A stretch of DNA of 64,000 nucleotides from Larimichthys crocea. Lineage: Eukaryota > Chordata > Actinopteri > Sciaenidae. The notes under the pieces are model-generated. The model worked only from the letters and a program-made list of their open reading frames with translations, had not been told where the DNA came from and did not search any database. Position numbers and translations under genes: made by a program. This document shows, in pieces, positions 40,625-53,253 of the stretch. Within the stretch, counting starts at the first letter, position 1. Each line of letters begins with the position of its first letter. The stretch lies in contig NC_040013.1 of assembly GCF_000972845.2 (NCBI RefSeq), positions 2,222,642 through 2,286,641 of the forward strand, written 5' to 3'.

Positions 40625-43600
40625 GAGCTCATGTTGAGTGCACGCCTTTCCACTCAGTCATGGGACCTCTGCTGCTGCTGGAAGCTAATGTTTAACTTTG
40701 TTTGTTGGCACGGAGGGATAATTACAGTTGTGTTTGATTATGCATGGCCGAACCTGAAATCCCCAAATTGTGTTTTTCCTAAAAACCACCACGGAGACAC
40801 TCTGGATGTTTTGTTTTGGCCTAAATTTATCCACCTCTTGTTGTTAAAGGACATTTCTGCAGGGCTGCAGGGTGTTTGTGCTAATCAGGGTTTATTATTT
40901 TGAAGTATCCACTGTAATATTCCTGGATACTATGTATAGTTTTGCTCATTTCGTGTTACTACAAATAAAAAAAAAAGAGCGTGCATGTGCTCACAGGTGA
41001 CCACAGGTGATGATCACGTGCCAACTCTGCTGCCACCTACTGGCCAAACCTTAAACTTTCAGCATATTCTGGTTATAAACAGGACAGTCTCTTCATTTCT
41101 CCTCCAGATTATACATTTGTTATTGTATTATTCTTTTCCCAGAGTCTCTCTGAACTCAGGTTTGCTCTCTGGAGGATCACCTGTAGTGTGTGTAGCTCAG
41201 ACTGTTAGGAAACTTTGTTACTGATCAACCTGCATACTCACTCTAACTGAGATTGTCAGGGTGTCTTCGGTGTCAGCAGATTTATTTTTTTTCTGGGATG
41301 CTACATTGCCTCCAAATGTGCTGATGAGTTCCTCTTCATTACTCATTTATTTAGCTGCAGTTTGAATCCGTGACACGAACGCTACCTGTGTGGAATATTT
41401 TGACCTTTTCCAAAAAAAGCATGTGATGGAGGTGACTCACGACTCTGCTGGAAAGAAATGTGAAGGTGGCAGAAAACCTGAATGTGTGTGTGGAAAGTGA
41501 AAGTTGATGATGAACAGGTTCATGTTGGTGAAGAGACGCATCTTATTATTTGTCATAAAAATCAGGGTTACACAGCTATTAGGATGTTTTAACTTATACG
41601 ACGTTGTCTTGAGGGCACTTCCCTTTATTGCTGTTTTCCTGAGACTAACATTATTGTTAGGATAATATTTATGGACACACTGCTGCCAGATCTGGATCAG
41701 AACATACCACGATCCACTCATACAACACACCCATGTACATGTAACCATACCGGTATGATTCAACAACAACAGATTACATCACATCGAGTGAGTCACATGC
41801 GTCTATAGCTCATCAAGCGAGTGCTAAATGCTTATGTTCACGTCCACAAACCGGAAGAGATGACACCCTGGATACGTGTCACATGATCTAAAGCTGCAAC
41901 CATTAATGAATCAGTTGTCAGCCGTTAACTTAATCGTCATTTTGTGAGAATAAAACATCCTAATTTTCTGATCTCAGCGTCCCTCGTGTGAATATTTTCT
42001 GGTTTCTTTTGGTCCTCTGTGAGAGTAAATGAAATATCGTTGGGTTGTGAACAAAACAAGACATCAACATCTAACCACTTCTTCTCATTTTATGAACAAC
42101 TAATCGATTAATTGAGGACATGATTGGACGATTAACCCATAATCCACATCAAATCCAATCATCATCATCGGTAGTTGCAACCCTACAATTATCCATCCAC
42201 AGCTTAGATCGTGGCACAGTTTTCTTCTTTCAATCTGCCAGTTTCTTCACTCTTCAGCTGTAAAAGCTGAGCATGTATTATATCTGTGGACTGCTCCTTG
42301 CATCATGTATCTATTTATTCCACTTCTTCTCACCAGATTCTTAAAGATATACAGTTCAAGTTCTGTGACTTTCCTTTGAGGATCAGATACGCTGACATGT
42401 GATGGTAATGTTCCAAGTACATCAGTCAGTGGATTACATGGAACCAGAAACCTTTAAATGAAAGCAGATATCAAATCTTTATCAAAGACCTTATTTAATA
42501 AGTATAAAGACTTTTTAGGCTGCACGTCTCTTCTTCTGCTTCTTTAAATCCTGGTAATCCTCTGTATGGTTCTTTAGAAGTTTGCAAAATAATAAAAGAG
42601 CTACATTAAATGTCTTGGTCCCCAAAGGAGACATGCCTGCCTGTCATCAATGATGCTTCATCTGTGCACACTCCGATGCAGTTTGTCTGAAAAGTATAAA
42701 AGAGATTTGAAACCTGCTTCGAGAATAGATGTGACATCTACAGAACGACCACAGGTTCGAGCTTCTCCTTCTTCTTCTCATCGTCCCACTGCTGCCATGT
42801 TCAGGTTTTGTTCTCTTGTGTTTGCAGAGATTTTTACAGCTGATTCTTTGGAGTTGCTTCAGGATTTTTCTGTATTTAAAAAGTCGTTTCTGTCCTGAAA
42901 GAAGACATTTTCACATTCGTGAGCAACGTTTGCGAGGGGGGTTTTGTCGTCGATTTAAAAATTCCACTTGAGGTCACATGAAATGAAGCTTAATGCACAA
43001 AAACCAGGAATAAGCATTAAGCTGCGTTAAGGGTCACATTTTACTTTCTATTGTGGGTTAAACGATTCTGCCCGTTTAGGATGGGGAACACCCGGCGGTC
43101 TGAAACCCAACTGTCATTATTTAAACAATTATCCATGATTGCTATCTTTGATCATTTAAATACAAAAGAGGTCGAACCTTTTTCAAGAAATGAATCATAC
43201 GCTGCTCCACAACAGAAACACACTCATTCCGTGCAATCATGTTCTCATGAGATCAGAGCTGTAATTTGAATTATTTACAAAATGCTTCACGCTTTGTTGA
43301 CAGTGATATAACTTTTGATAGTCGAGACAAAAGTACAAGAGCTTTCCCAGAGAGCTTGGCCAATCTCCTGCGCTGTGGTGCGTTACTTAATTACCACTGC
43401 CGCAGTCAAATTGAGTTAAATGTTGTTTTCTGTCATGTTTGAGGGATTCGGAGTCGTCATTATCTTTTTATTGTAGCCTCAAACAACAATGTGCATTTTG
43501 TTGTGGAGCAGCTTGAGAAGGTTTTTCTCCGAACATTCTCATGAGCAGAGATCAGCAGAGCTCTGTTCATCCATCTCATACGGCAAACTGTTTTGTGTTT

Positions 43601-44850
43601 AGAGCATGAGATGCTGTATCTGTAAGCAGGTCGAGGAATTTAAAACATAGACTCACTCCTCGACAGTTATATTGCATAAAATGTTGTTTTTAGCACAATA
43701 AAATGTGAACCTGAGTGAAAAGTGATGTCCTGGTGTCTCTCTTTAGTTTCTCAGGGTCACTCAGTCAGAAACAAGTTGACCTGCAGAGCAGCAGCAGAGC
43801 TGTGTTTCTTTTTTTTCTTTCTTGTAGCTCTTCGGTGTGCAACGTGAGACCGTTTCTCAGTGACAATGTCGGCTGTTTAAGGTTTACCTAAGGGCCTCTA
43901 GATGGCATCAATGCCCCTGTTCAGGTTACACGGGCTAATGATTATACTCCTATGTGGAAATACCAGTTTTAACACTTAATGAAGACAAGTAATAACCAGC
44001 AGTTTGTCACTCTTTCCTCCTTTCATGTGTCGAATTGTTCCATCCGTTAGACGTCAGCTTTATGTTGCCGTATCGTGGATTTTCAAGAGGTTCTGGCAGA
44101 CGTCTTAACTCAGATTACCGATGACGTAAGCGTATGCACTTTTAATGGTTTGCCTTAATGTTTAACCTTCATGTTAAAACACATCCAGCTTCACGTTTCT
44201 GCTGCCTGGTTTACACATTTCTTCCCCAACTTGTCAGAGCATTTCGGGTAATTCCTGCCTATTTAAAATGTGGCAACTCTGTAATTTCAAAGCTTTGGAT
44301 TTTTTTTTTTTTTTAAATGTTGCTTATCATATTTAAAGTTGGACAAGATAGGACATGCAAATAAGTAACTGAAGAGCTGTGTTGGTTCTCATGCTCAGGC
44401 CTATATTAGCCCAACCCTTGCTTCCCCTCTTCCCTCCCTCCTATCCCTTGCCAAACAGGATCTGTAGGATCTTACAGAGTCATTTTCTCAGGAGACAGGA
44501 ATGTCAGAACACAAGGCCTGCTGCCTGCTGGGACATGCACCCTACATTCCCTAACAAACTTACAGGAAAAAGTCCCCAACGTGTTGCTCATACATCTATT
44601 TAATTTCCACTTAGTGTGTGGCAACGAGTATAAAACGCCATGTGTCCGCCGGACGTGCTGCAGACGTACACTGACTCACGGCTGAAATTAGGTTGTCTGG
44701 TTCACCGCCCTGCCCAGGTTTTTTTTTTTCAAGGTCGGATTCAAAAGTTTTATTAACTTTTAGCGAAGCAAAATTAATAAATCTAATAAATTTTTTAATC
44801 CCATGTGACCCTGTACAAATTTACAAACCACAAACACACCAAGGTATTAA
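40625..44850. other. slc20a1-vgll4 intergenic region
   Basis: This holds slc20a1 upstream sequence and the region beyond the vgll4 3' end. No protein gene is recognisable. The only feature I can name is a MITE at 41891-42186. Open frames are short and unrelated to known families. Confidence 0.65.
41891..42186. mobile_element. GCTGCAAC-ended MITE (about 296 bp)
   Basis: The left end AAGCTGCAACCATTAATG and the right end GTAGTTGCAACCCTAC form an imperfect inverted pair. Inside are GAATATTTTCTGGTTTCTTT and ATCGTTGGGTTGTGAACAAA, typical words of a highly abundant fish non-autonomous repeat. No coding capacity. The element at 2941-3625 is a relative in the opposite orientation. Confidence 0.7.
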
Positions 44851-44865
44851 AGTATTTTTGAGATT

Positions 44866-44871
44866 TTTATT
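44866..44871 (-). terminator. vgll4: Candidate polyadenylation signal of vgll4
   Basis: The minus strand reads AATAAA, the first such hexamer after the vgll4 stop codon at 45403. It would give a 3' UTR of about 540 nt that includes a (TG)n run in the transcript (45212-45243). Confidence 0.5.
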
Positions 44872-45209
44872 TTTTACAAAGTCCTTTTGAAAGTCTTTGT
44901 TCTGTGTACAGCTTATAAGCGTAACATCATACAGCGGATAGGCTAGTCATTCAGACTGTAAGGAACCCAAGTGTATCACAACATAAATATAATACAATGA
45001 AATCGTGCCATTCAGTTATTGCATTAAGAGAACGACTCAAAGTCAAAGAAATGTAAAGGAATTATTTGGCTGATTTTTTTTTTTTTTTTCAACCATCCCA
45101 CATCACCATCTACAGTATCTCAGGGACGCTATCGACAAGCAGAGGACAGAAACGTAACAAAACGTCACAAATTGATGCTACATTTGTGTCAGTGTGTCTT
45201 AAATCTGAA

Positions 45210-45211
<2 letters not shown>

Positions 45212-45243
<32 letters not shown>
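45212..45243. repeat. (CA)n microsatellite in the vgll4 3' UTR
   Basis: Sixteen CA units, read as UG repeats in the vgll4 transcript. UG repeats are known binding sites for CELF and TDP-43-type proteins. Confidence 0.92.
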
Positions 45244-45246
<3 letters not shown>

Positions 45247-45402
45247 GGTCCCAAAGTGACAGCACTCCTGCATCCTGTTAGCTCGCCCCTCTCTCAAACA
45301 CTATGCGCTGGCGTTTTCCATTGCTCAGCAAGCAGAGCTGCACGCTGTGAAATGTTTAAGTCCAGTTTCTTTCCACGTCGTGGAGGTCGTTTTTTTTTTG
45401 TT

Positions 45403-48400
45403 TTAATTGACAGACCAGTGGCTGGAGGTTGGCGATGAGCTGCTGGTGGACTCTTTGTGGGAAAGATTTGGGCTGTGGCTGTAGGTTGGGGAGTGAGTAA
45501 CGCTTGGACTGCTTGGAGGTGTGGAGGAACAAGACGTAGACTTGGATTTAATCAGCGGCCACTTGTCTCCCAAAGCCTTGGCGAAGTGGTCGTCGACTGA
45601 CACGCTGATGGAGAGCTGCTGGGAGCGAGCTTTCTGATAGTTCGCTCCGAGGCTCCTCTGGAAATGCTCCTCGACTACGTGGTCGTAGTTGCATTTGGAA
45701 ATCACTGCAGGGAGAGTGATGAAGCGTTAAATACACACCTCAATGAGTCAAAAGTGAGTGTGTGCTTGCGTTATGATGCATGCGTGACAACTAGGGAGTG
45801 AGCGTCTGATAAGTTCATTCACAGTGTCAGACTGACCTGATGAGTGGCCTCTGTGGACCTCAGATCTGCAGGATGGAGTTCTTGATGAGGAGACGCATGT
45901 GATCACAGAGGGACGCATCTGGACACAACAAAGAAATGTCTCGTTAGTTTCATCTCACAGATCTTTAAACCTCACTGCGCACGTCACCCCATCGCATTAA
46001 AACAGTGTATAAAGTTCAGTTTGATTCGAAAACCCATTAAACTGGTTGGGTTTGCTCCATGGAAGTCAGATCACTCCCACTTTGGAGGTGGCATATGCAG
46101 GTCAAAGACAGAGCAGTCTGTTTGGTCTTGTTGATGGCATTCCTCCCTCCATTGCTCACATTTTCTTCCTGAATCCGGCTGGATTGCATAGCTCCGACAA
46201 GCTTAGGCCTGCGAGCCCACTCAGAGGAAGAATGTCTGCGTGCAGCTGGATTCACTGACTACAAATGGGAAGACGAACCACCACTGTGGTTAGCCTGGAG
46301 CTACACTAAAGACTAAAGGGTCATACAGTACTACCACTTTTTCATACGATATGACAGACAAACATCCGTGCTCTCTGAGAGGAGCACATGTTTAGGACAC
46401 GTGCAGAGTGTTGTTGGTGAATTACCTGGATTTGAGTGGCAGCAGAGCTTTTAGTCTTCTCCTCTGTGCTCTCTGGGTCTTTCCTTGGTTTCTTGATGAG
46501 GGCAAGAGGTTCATCCATGACTGGTGTGTAGTATACATGGGCAGGCAGAGGGCTGGTCGGACTGGGTGTTGGACTCCAGGTAGACGTGGGGCTCTGTGGC
46601 TTGTTAAACACCGAGGGGACTGGCACTGGTGGTTGCGGTGGTGCTGGTGGTGCAGCTCTCTGGGCAGCTCTTCCATTGGACCTGCTCAGTGCCCGCTCTC
46701 GCCTGGAACATTGAATCATGAGAATATGTCACATCTCATTGGCCAGTTGAGAGTTTTAACACCGAGCTATCATCGGAAACACGGCGAGTTCACCAACCTT
46801 TCCTCCAGTGTCAGGCCTCTCTCGTGGCTGCGCTTGCGTTTGATTGGATACACCGTCGGGCCTCGCGCCCGGTCATTTGTGATATGTCTGTATCTGTCTT
46901 CACCTCTGAGGTGTGGCTGACCTGAAAAACAAAAATGAAAGTGCAGATTTAGACTAAGAAGCTTGTCAAAACCTGGAGAAGCAAGAAACGACCAAATTAC
47001 TGGCAGTGATGGCTTTACTACGTTGACACAGTGTGTGTCACTCGGTGATGAGTAACTGCTTGTTTTGATCCGTCAACCTGCATGACTGCTATTCGTGGGA
47101 AAATGTTTTTTTGTCACCGTTAATTGTAAACTCCGTTAACTTGTAGAACTTGATCTACCTGATCTGTGAGGCTTACAACACTGCACAGCTGATTCAATAC
47201 TAACGGTAAATGTTGTTTTTCTGCATAATGTTGGCAATCAGCCCTATGGCGCAGTCTAAAGGGCACAATCAACAGGTTTTTTTTAATCTTGGAGGATCCA
47301 GATTTTTTTGTTTTTGGCGGGGGGGGCGGCACCCATCTGCGAACAAGCCATCAAGGAAAAGACAACTGCACAAGTTGAAACACAGCAACAATGATGTCAC
47401 CTGTGTGTGGAACAAGAGAAACTTAATGATTTTTAAGGTGGAGGGATACTTTTGCCCTCCACAGGTCTGAGCCCATGTCAATAAACTCACATGTTCACCG
47501 TCATGCATGCAGCCAAAGCACAAAGCGTTGTTTGACGATGTAATGGCAGCCTAATTACACCGCAGCCCATTGTTTGACTGTATGCTCAGTTAACACTTGA
47601 TGGTTCAGAGAGCTTCACGGCTCCTTTGACTGTATTCAAACATGTTGTTTTTGTGTTTTTAAAGGAGCAATCAGCGTGACATGTATCTCCTTATTGAACT
47701 CAAACAATGAGCTGATTATCTCGTGAGACAATCAAAGTTGTCCACAGTGTCTTTCCCTAAAAAAAAAAAAAAAAAACCCTAAAGTGTTCAGCGCTCCAAT
47801 ACGCATTTCCTCCAACACACACACTCCAACACCTGTGAGCTTCTCCTTCACACAGTGTGCCATTGTGGAGAGGAGGAGGAGGAGGAGGAGGAGGAGGGGG
47901 AGGGAAGGGGAGGGGGGTGCAGGTATAACCACACCTATGCTGATTTTCTAATGCCTCAGGCATGGATATTTCTTCCTTATTAGCAGCGGGACTGTGCAGT
48001 CTGACCTTCTGTTTAATCAGATTTTATGAATAATTAACAGAAATACGACAAAGATGTGAGTGAAAGCACAATTTATAGGATCTTAGATGAATCTTAAGGA
48101 CTTTGAAAGACAATAAGTATTAATAAGGAGTCTTTTATTCTTTATTCTGTAAAGTATCTACTTATATTTTCTCATATTTCACAAAGTATCTTCTAAAAGC
48201 TGGACATTCCCGTTAGTTTATATCTGTATTTGTGACTGTCATCACATGTTTTCATTTGTGTTTCCTATAAACACTCCAAAGAACAGAGGAAAAAGTTATT
48301 ATAAGAAGCACACAGGTGTTAACATGAGATCTAAATATATGAATATATAACATGAAGTGTTTCAGCTTAATAACGAGAGCAGAGATTTAAATCCACTGAT

Positions 48401-48516
48401 CAAGGTGAGACAAGTTGAAGCAACATAAGCGATAAAAAGAAAAGCTCACCTTCTAAAATGTAGACCTTGAAGCCACTGCTCATCCGAGTAATGTAGTGGA
48501 AATTAGCCACGGCCAT
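45403..48516 (-). CDS. vgll4: Vestigial-like protein 4 (Tondu-domain TEAD cofactor)
   Basis: VGLL4 binds TEAD factors through two Tondu motifs and competes with YAP in the nucleus, repressing Hippo-pathway targets. Five coding exons: 48450-48516, 46798-46921, 46426-46702, 45837-45918 and 45403-45704. They join in frame to 283 aa (human about 290). The start MAVANFHYITRMSSGFKVYI matches a known vertebrate isoform; upstream in-frame codons are not ATG. Tondu 1 is VVEEHFQRSLG (residues 193-203) and Tondu 2 is VDDHFAKALGDKW (220-232). Conserved PLAL(I/T)K and RPSVITC motifs lie before them. The tail after Tondu 2 is Ser/Pro-rich and ends HWSVN, unlike the human end. Fish have several VGLL4 genes (vgll4a, vgll4b, vgll4l). 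The neighbouring synapsin looks like syn1, so this may be the vgll4l-type ohnologue. The exact paralogue is not settled. Confidence 0.92.
46922..48449 (-). other. vgll4: vgll4 intron 1
   Basis: The longest intron of vgll4 (1.5 kb), with acceptor TTTTTCAG at 46929-46922 and donor GTGAGC at 48449. It contains a (GGA)n run at 47868 and a poly-A stretch at 47760. Nothing else is recognisable. Confidence 0.7.
47868..47900. repeat. (GGA)n repeat
   Basis: Ten GGA units followed by a G-rich tail, in vgll4 intron 1. Confidence 0.92.
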
Positions 48517-48679
48517 GTCTGCTCTTCTGGTCTTTGTCCGAGTGAAGCCAAACACAGAGGAACACCTTGACTGCTGGATCTTACGGGACACAATGAGCCT
48601 CAGTTAGAGATTGTATTGGAAAGGTAATGAGATGCTTTGGTCTGAGCTCAGCCAGGTAAAGTATCAGGTGAGTGCAGAT

Positions 48680-48800
48680 AGGTGCAGTGGCTTTCCCTGT
48701 GACTCCTTCCCTGCGCTCGGATTGGCTGCAGCCTGGAGGCCCAATCAAAAGCCCCGGTTCATTCAGCGCTGTTGTTGTCCTTACTAGGCGGAATGAGCTC
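48680..48800 (-). promoter_or_regulatory. vgll4: Candidate vgll4 promoter (two CCAAT boxes, TEAD motif)
   Basis: Upstream of the MAVANFHY exon are two CCAAT boxes in opposite orientation (48721-48725 and 48741-48745) and a GGAATG at 48790-48795, the core TEAD-binding hexamer. No TATA box is seen. The start site is not defined. A hexamer alone is weak evidence for TEAD binding. Confidence 0.35.
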
Positions 48801-50552
48801 ACAGGTAGGCAGGCCTGTCTCCAAAGGTAGAAAGTGGAGTTGCTAAATGTCACACAGCACCGCAGAATCCACACTGCTTAGAGAAGCTTCTGGTTTATTC
48901 AGCACGCCAAAAAAAACAGTGCTCATAAATCTCTTTTTTTAAATTTATCCTGAGCCATGAAGAAGGTGAAGTGTGCCTTTTGTTTCCCTCCATGTAGTCA
49001 GCACCTGTCCCCCCTCCTTCCTTCCCTCCCTCCCTCCCTTCTTCCTCCTTCCCTCCCACCTAATCTGCAATCTCACCAAACTGCATTTTTCCGAGTTCTT
49101 AGCCCACCGGAGCTCCAGTCATTCCACTGACCTGCCTGTACACGCACGCAGCTGTACTGTGAGCCTGCCTCACTAGTAATCCAAAGACTTTTGTTGATGG
49201 CCAGACAAAGACTCCTAAGTCCTGGAAATGCTGCTGCCATGAGAACAATCTTCCCCGAGCACACCGAGGGCAAATACTGTGTGACACTGTGGCCCTGCTG
49301 GGGAAATAATTAAGTGTATTTAATTAATACACATGTCAAACATGTCAAACATATGTGTGATATGATATGATTCAATAAACTTGATCCCCAGCACATTTAA
49401 TTCTGCTGGTGTTTATCGTCCCGACAAGAAAAATGAGAAAGCTGCACATATACATGTCTTGTTATGAATACATGCATGGAAAGTGTCACGTTGAGCTCAT
49501 ACTAAGCCCAACAGTGCCACCCTTAAGTCATACGCTGCAATAGCACGCCATCAAATCTCCCACACTGAGAATTCACAGACAAAAATGTACTCATGATGAA
49601 AAGCACGTGAGTTTCGTCACCGCCGGATTCCAGACATTGTCAACATTTTGAAAATGTAAAGAATCCGAATCATACATGGTATGAAGTCTGTGGTATCCCA
49701 TCAAGTTTTTCTTGTTCTGTAGCATTAATGGTCGTTGTGTGCAGGTCAAACAGTTAACAAAGTGCCTTTCTGTTTACAAAATGTCACGTCTCCTCCTCGC
49801 TAAAAGGAGACAGATGCTCACGAGAGCACAGAAACATAACTCAGTTTGTAGTTTGAAAATGAATCCATGTATTATTTGTGAAAAACAGTTTGATAGATAA
49901 TGTTAAAACATATTTTTATCAAGTGTGGAATGCAACTTTCGAGTATTAAGATAAAACATAGGCTCTATATCGACACTGCTCATAATATAGTGAATAATCA
50001 TAACATTCATGACACTGTTCATATAAGACAACAAAAAACTTAAAATATATTTTGTTTTTGCTGATCTGGGTTCGAAGGTGTTTCTTCCTCTGTCTTTGTG
50101 CACAGCTGTCACTGTTAGGGGGTCAGACAGATCCATCATTAACTGATTAAAAAAATGAATAAATAATCAGAGCTACTTTGAAAGCATACCATTGCAAACT
50201 CCCAGGAGAAAGAAGATGTTGAACTACAGCCTGAGGAGAAGGTCAGTTCAAAACGGCTTTGCATACAATATATAAAACATGATTTAAAAATATCCTAAAG
50301 ATCCAATCACAGTGAAAATGTCACTCACCATTGAGCTCTATGCAAAATGTGCCCACTTGTTCACACTTCACACATAAACCACAGAATACAATCCTCCTGT
50401 ATTCATGTGAAAGCTTTTACTTTGTAAACACAGTCTGTCAGTCCCCTGCCTTTCACAAACTACAGTCCAGGTGAGGCTTCGGCACTGAGCTCAATGACTC
50501 AGGTAACGACTTGTCTGAACACTTGTTAATTAACAGCAGAAACAAACACTTA

Positions 50553-50665
50553 GGGCGCCTCAGCAGCTCAACTGGTAAGAGCACAAGTGCAAATACACTT
50601 CTGACTCCAGCCTGTGGTGCTTTGCTGCGTGTCATCGCCTGTTTAGTAGACACCCAATAAAGTCA
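50553..50665 (+). mobile_element. tRNA-derived SINE, truncated copy
   Basis: GCAGCTCAACTGGTAAGAGC is a degenerate tRNA box A region, followed by CTCCAGCCTGTGGTGCTTTG and TGCGTGTCATCGCCTGTTTA, the fish SINE body, and a CAATAAAGTCAA tail. Box B is damaged. It matches copies at 55993 and 63480. Confidence 0.65.
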
Positions 50666-50796
50666 AGATTTAGAGAAGCAACTTTTTTGCAGTTTCACTA
50701 AACTACACAAACAAATATCAAAAAGTAATTTAACCATGAGAAACAGGATGAAAATATGAATGTAGTCGAACTACCTGCAAGTTACTGCAAATGTAA

Positions 50797-50865
50797 TTAA
50801 CCCTAGAACACTAACGTGATGTAGTGATGGTGTAACTAATTTTATCGTTAGTGTTCTAGGGTTAA
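50797..50865. mobile_element. piggyBac-like micro-MITE (61 bp) flanked by TTAA
   Basis: TTAA (50797-50800), then CCCTAGAACACTAACG, a 29-nt spacer, its exact reverse complement CGTTAGTGTTCTAGGG ending at 50861, and TTAA again (50862-50865). piggyBac-family transposons insert at TTAA, duplicate it and have CCYT/CCCTAG-type ends. The element (50801-50861) has no coding capacity. The perfect 16-bp ends suggest a recent or conserved insertion. Confidence 0.8.
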
Positions 50866-50899
50866 TTAAAGTATAGTTTCATTACAGAGAGTTCTGTAA

Positions 50900-51140
50900 A
50901 TAGTCAACATGAAGACTCAAGAAGAGTTTCTGCTATCAGACTTCTGAACTCTTCATCTAACAGGACTGTTTTCTGCTGTTCACGTCCTCAAATCCTTTGG
51001 TGCAATCCTGCAAAACACTTGTCACTTTACTCTGCACTCACTTTTTACTCTGTTCACTCCCACTGTCAGCATTTTAGATTGTAGTGTAACCTATGTTCAC
51101 ATCCTGACACTTCTCAATACATGTATATACTATGTATACT
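50900..51140 (+). mobile_element. LINE 3'-end fragment (tentative)
   Basis: TTCTGCTATCAGACTTCTGA translates to a SAIRLLNS-like motif typical of the last residues of fish LINE ORF2, followed by an untranslated tail ending TATACTTTATAT. More tail-like sequence resumes at 51550-51665 (TGTTAACCTGCACATGCCAA), beyond a possible MITE insertion. Low certainty. Confidence 0.4.
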
Positions 51141-51146
51141 TTATAT

Positions 51147-51480
51147 CAGGGGTCTTCAACGGGGGGTTCATGACCCTTTGCAGGTTTGCAGAGGTGCTGC
51201 AGGGGGGTTTTCATCCAAATAATGGTGACTGTGCGGGTGCAGATGATCGTGAAACAACAAACACTCCAACGGGATGAATGTCCAAAGACGCACAGCTGTT
51301 GGCATTTAATAACCGATAATAATTATGCACGACCTTTTAATCAATCATAGACACATACAGGATAATAACTCAGTATATAAATAGGTGAATAAAGTAAATA
51401 TAAATATAAATAGGCCAGGCTTAAAATGTGACATATTTTTAAAAATTAATTACACGTCTCTTGTCCAAGGGGTTCCCCTG
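51147..51480. mobile_element. hAT-like MITE (about 334 bp, tentative)
   Basis: It starts CAGGGGTCTTCAACGG and ends TTCCCCTG. The 8-mer CTTTATAT occurs directly before it (51139-51146) and again 6 bp beyond the end (51487-51494), which would be a displaced target duplication. The ends match only over CAGGGG. hAT family is possible but unproved. Confidence 0.4.
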
Positions 51481-53253
51481 AAGCTTCTTTATATTTGAGC
51501 ATATTTTATATTTTGTATTTTTATATTACTACTTTTTAAACTTGAATTGTATCACATTGTTTTTTCATTTCTTTACCTTATTTTTATCCTCAGTGATCTG
51601 AATGCTGAGCTGTTCCTTGTTGACCCCGTGTTAACCTGCACATGCCAAATAAACCTGAAACTTAAAAAAATCGAATAATACTGAAATAATTCATTAATAA
51701 TAATAATAATTCTGAAAAATATTGAGTTTCTTATTTAATCGTGTAGAAAAAGTCATTGAAAATCTAATTTTAAGCTGTAATATGCTATCATAACAAACAT
51801 GGGACACTGAACGTGAATTATTAACCTGCTGATCTGCATTTTCATTAACTGTCGTGATTTCCTCACAGGATGTTTATCTGTAAATACAGTGACAGTAGTC
51901 CACATATTCTGATGGTTCAGGTAAGAAATGCACTCGCCATGTGAACATCGGTCAGTCAGAACCACCAGTCTGGGTCTGGAGGTCTGGGACTCCCTCGGGG
52001 GGTCTGTGTTGATCTTTGGCACCAACAGATGGCGCATCCTTCACAGTCTGTGCTGAGACCCTGCTGCAAATGAAAAGTAACCCGCTGTGTCAGCGGCCTG
52101 AGAGCCAGACAGCCTCTGCTGCTGCTTTATTTTATTGAACACAGCAGGATGCAATATCACATAAACATCCAGACACCCCGCGGAGCCAGCGGCACTGCTC
52201 GTGACTGACAGTGAGCGACGCCCCTGTGTCACCCTGCCTGCTCTCTCCTCAGCACCACCACCTCCATCACCACCTCCATCATCACCACCACCACATCCCG
52301 ACACAGAGCCGAGTCAAGTCACGCAAACACAGCGCAGGAAGTCCGCAGATATTCCCTTTATAGCGCAAAGGACTCGATTATAAAAGCAGATTTTAATCTA
52401 TCAACACATGTCACTGTTTAATTTCAATTAGATCATCTTCTTAGAGGTGAAAATAAAAGAAACATCCAACAACAGCCTCCTAAAAAAAGCTTTTATTTTG
52501 AAAAACCCTCGGAGGTCCTGCTCTGCATTGTGTCTAACCTGACTGTGGTCCAGCCTCGCAGGCTCCCTTCCCTCAGGATGACTGGGAGTGACGCAGGGCA
52601 GACGGAAAAAAAAAAGAAACTGGGGCTTGAGGGGGGAGGAAGGACAGGGAGAACGGGGCGGTGATGCAGGGAGGACTGTAGCTTTCATTTCACAGGTTCA
52701 AGCCCGATGCACGGCCTGCACAGAGGACATGTATATGTAGGATTCCCTGCGAGAGATTAGAATAATAATCAGAATAATAAGAAGAAGGCATCAGCACCTC
52801 CTCCTTCCTCGGGGCGGATCAGTTTTGGAGACGCTCGCAGGTAGGCTCCATCATGCCTTGTTATGACACTTACTACAGATCAGAGCTGCTTTGATTTGTG
52901 GATTTATGAACAGAACCTGACACGAATCAGATAGAAATGTAAAAATAAGTCATTTTGTGTGAGGCTGTGGGGTAGTCGTGCGCGCACAGAGGCTGTGTGA
53001 TGGTTTGATTCACCTTTAGGCTACTCAGTCACGATTCTTACTACTCTACTCAGATACTGTAAAAAAAAAGCAAAATCTGCTCCTGGTCGATAACACGAGG
53101 CTCGTCTCTCTTCAGGCATCGATCATCACATCTGCACATGGAAAAGTAGCCTAGTCATTCCATTTTCTGCCCCAGAACACCAAGAGTTGTAAGTCGCACC
53201 CAGTTGGAGGATTTTTGGACACCCCCCTCTGTCGTTTTCACTGAGTCTCCATC

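Larger units (their letters stand above)
48850..52700. other. vgll4-syn1 intergenic region
   Basis: Divergent intergenic space between vgll4 and syn1. It carries mobile-element remains at 50553-51665 and no recognisable gene. Other parts (48950-50500, 51670-52700) have a (CTTC)-rich stretch near 49015 and a short (CAC)n-rich stretch near 52255, but nothing else I can name. Open frames of up to 97 codons lack family resemblance. Confidence 0.65.

Noticed and set aside
52791..52798. REST half-site TCAGCACC upstream of syn1
   Set aside because: The second half-site is missing at the required spacing, so there is no RE1 element that I can support.
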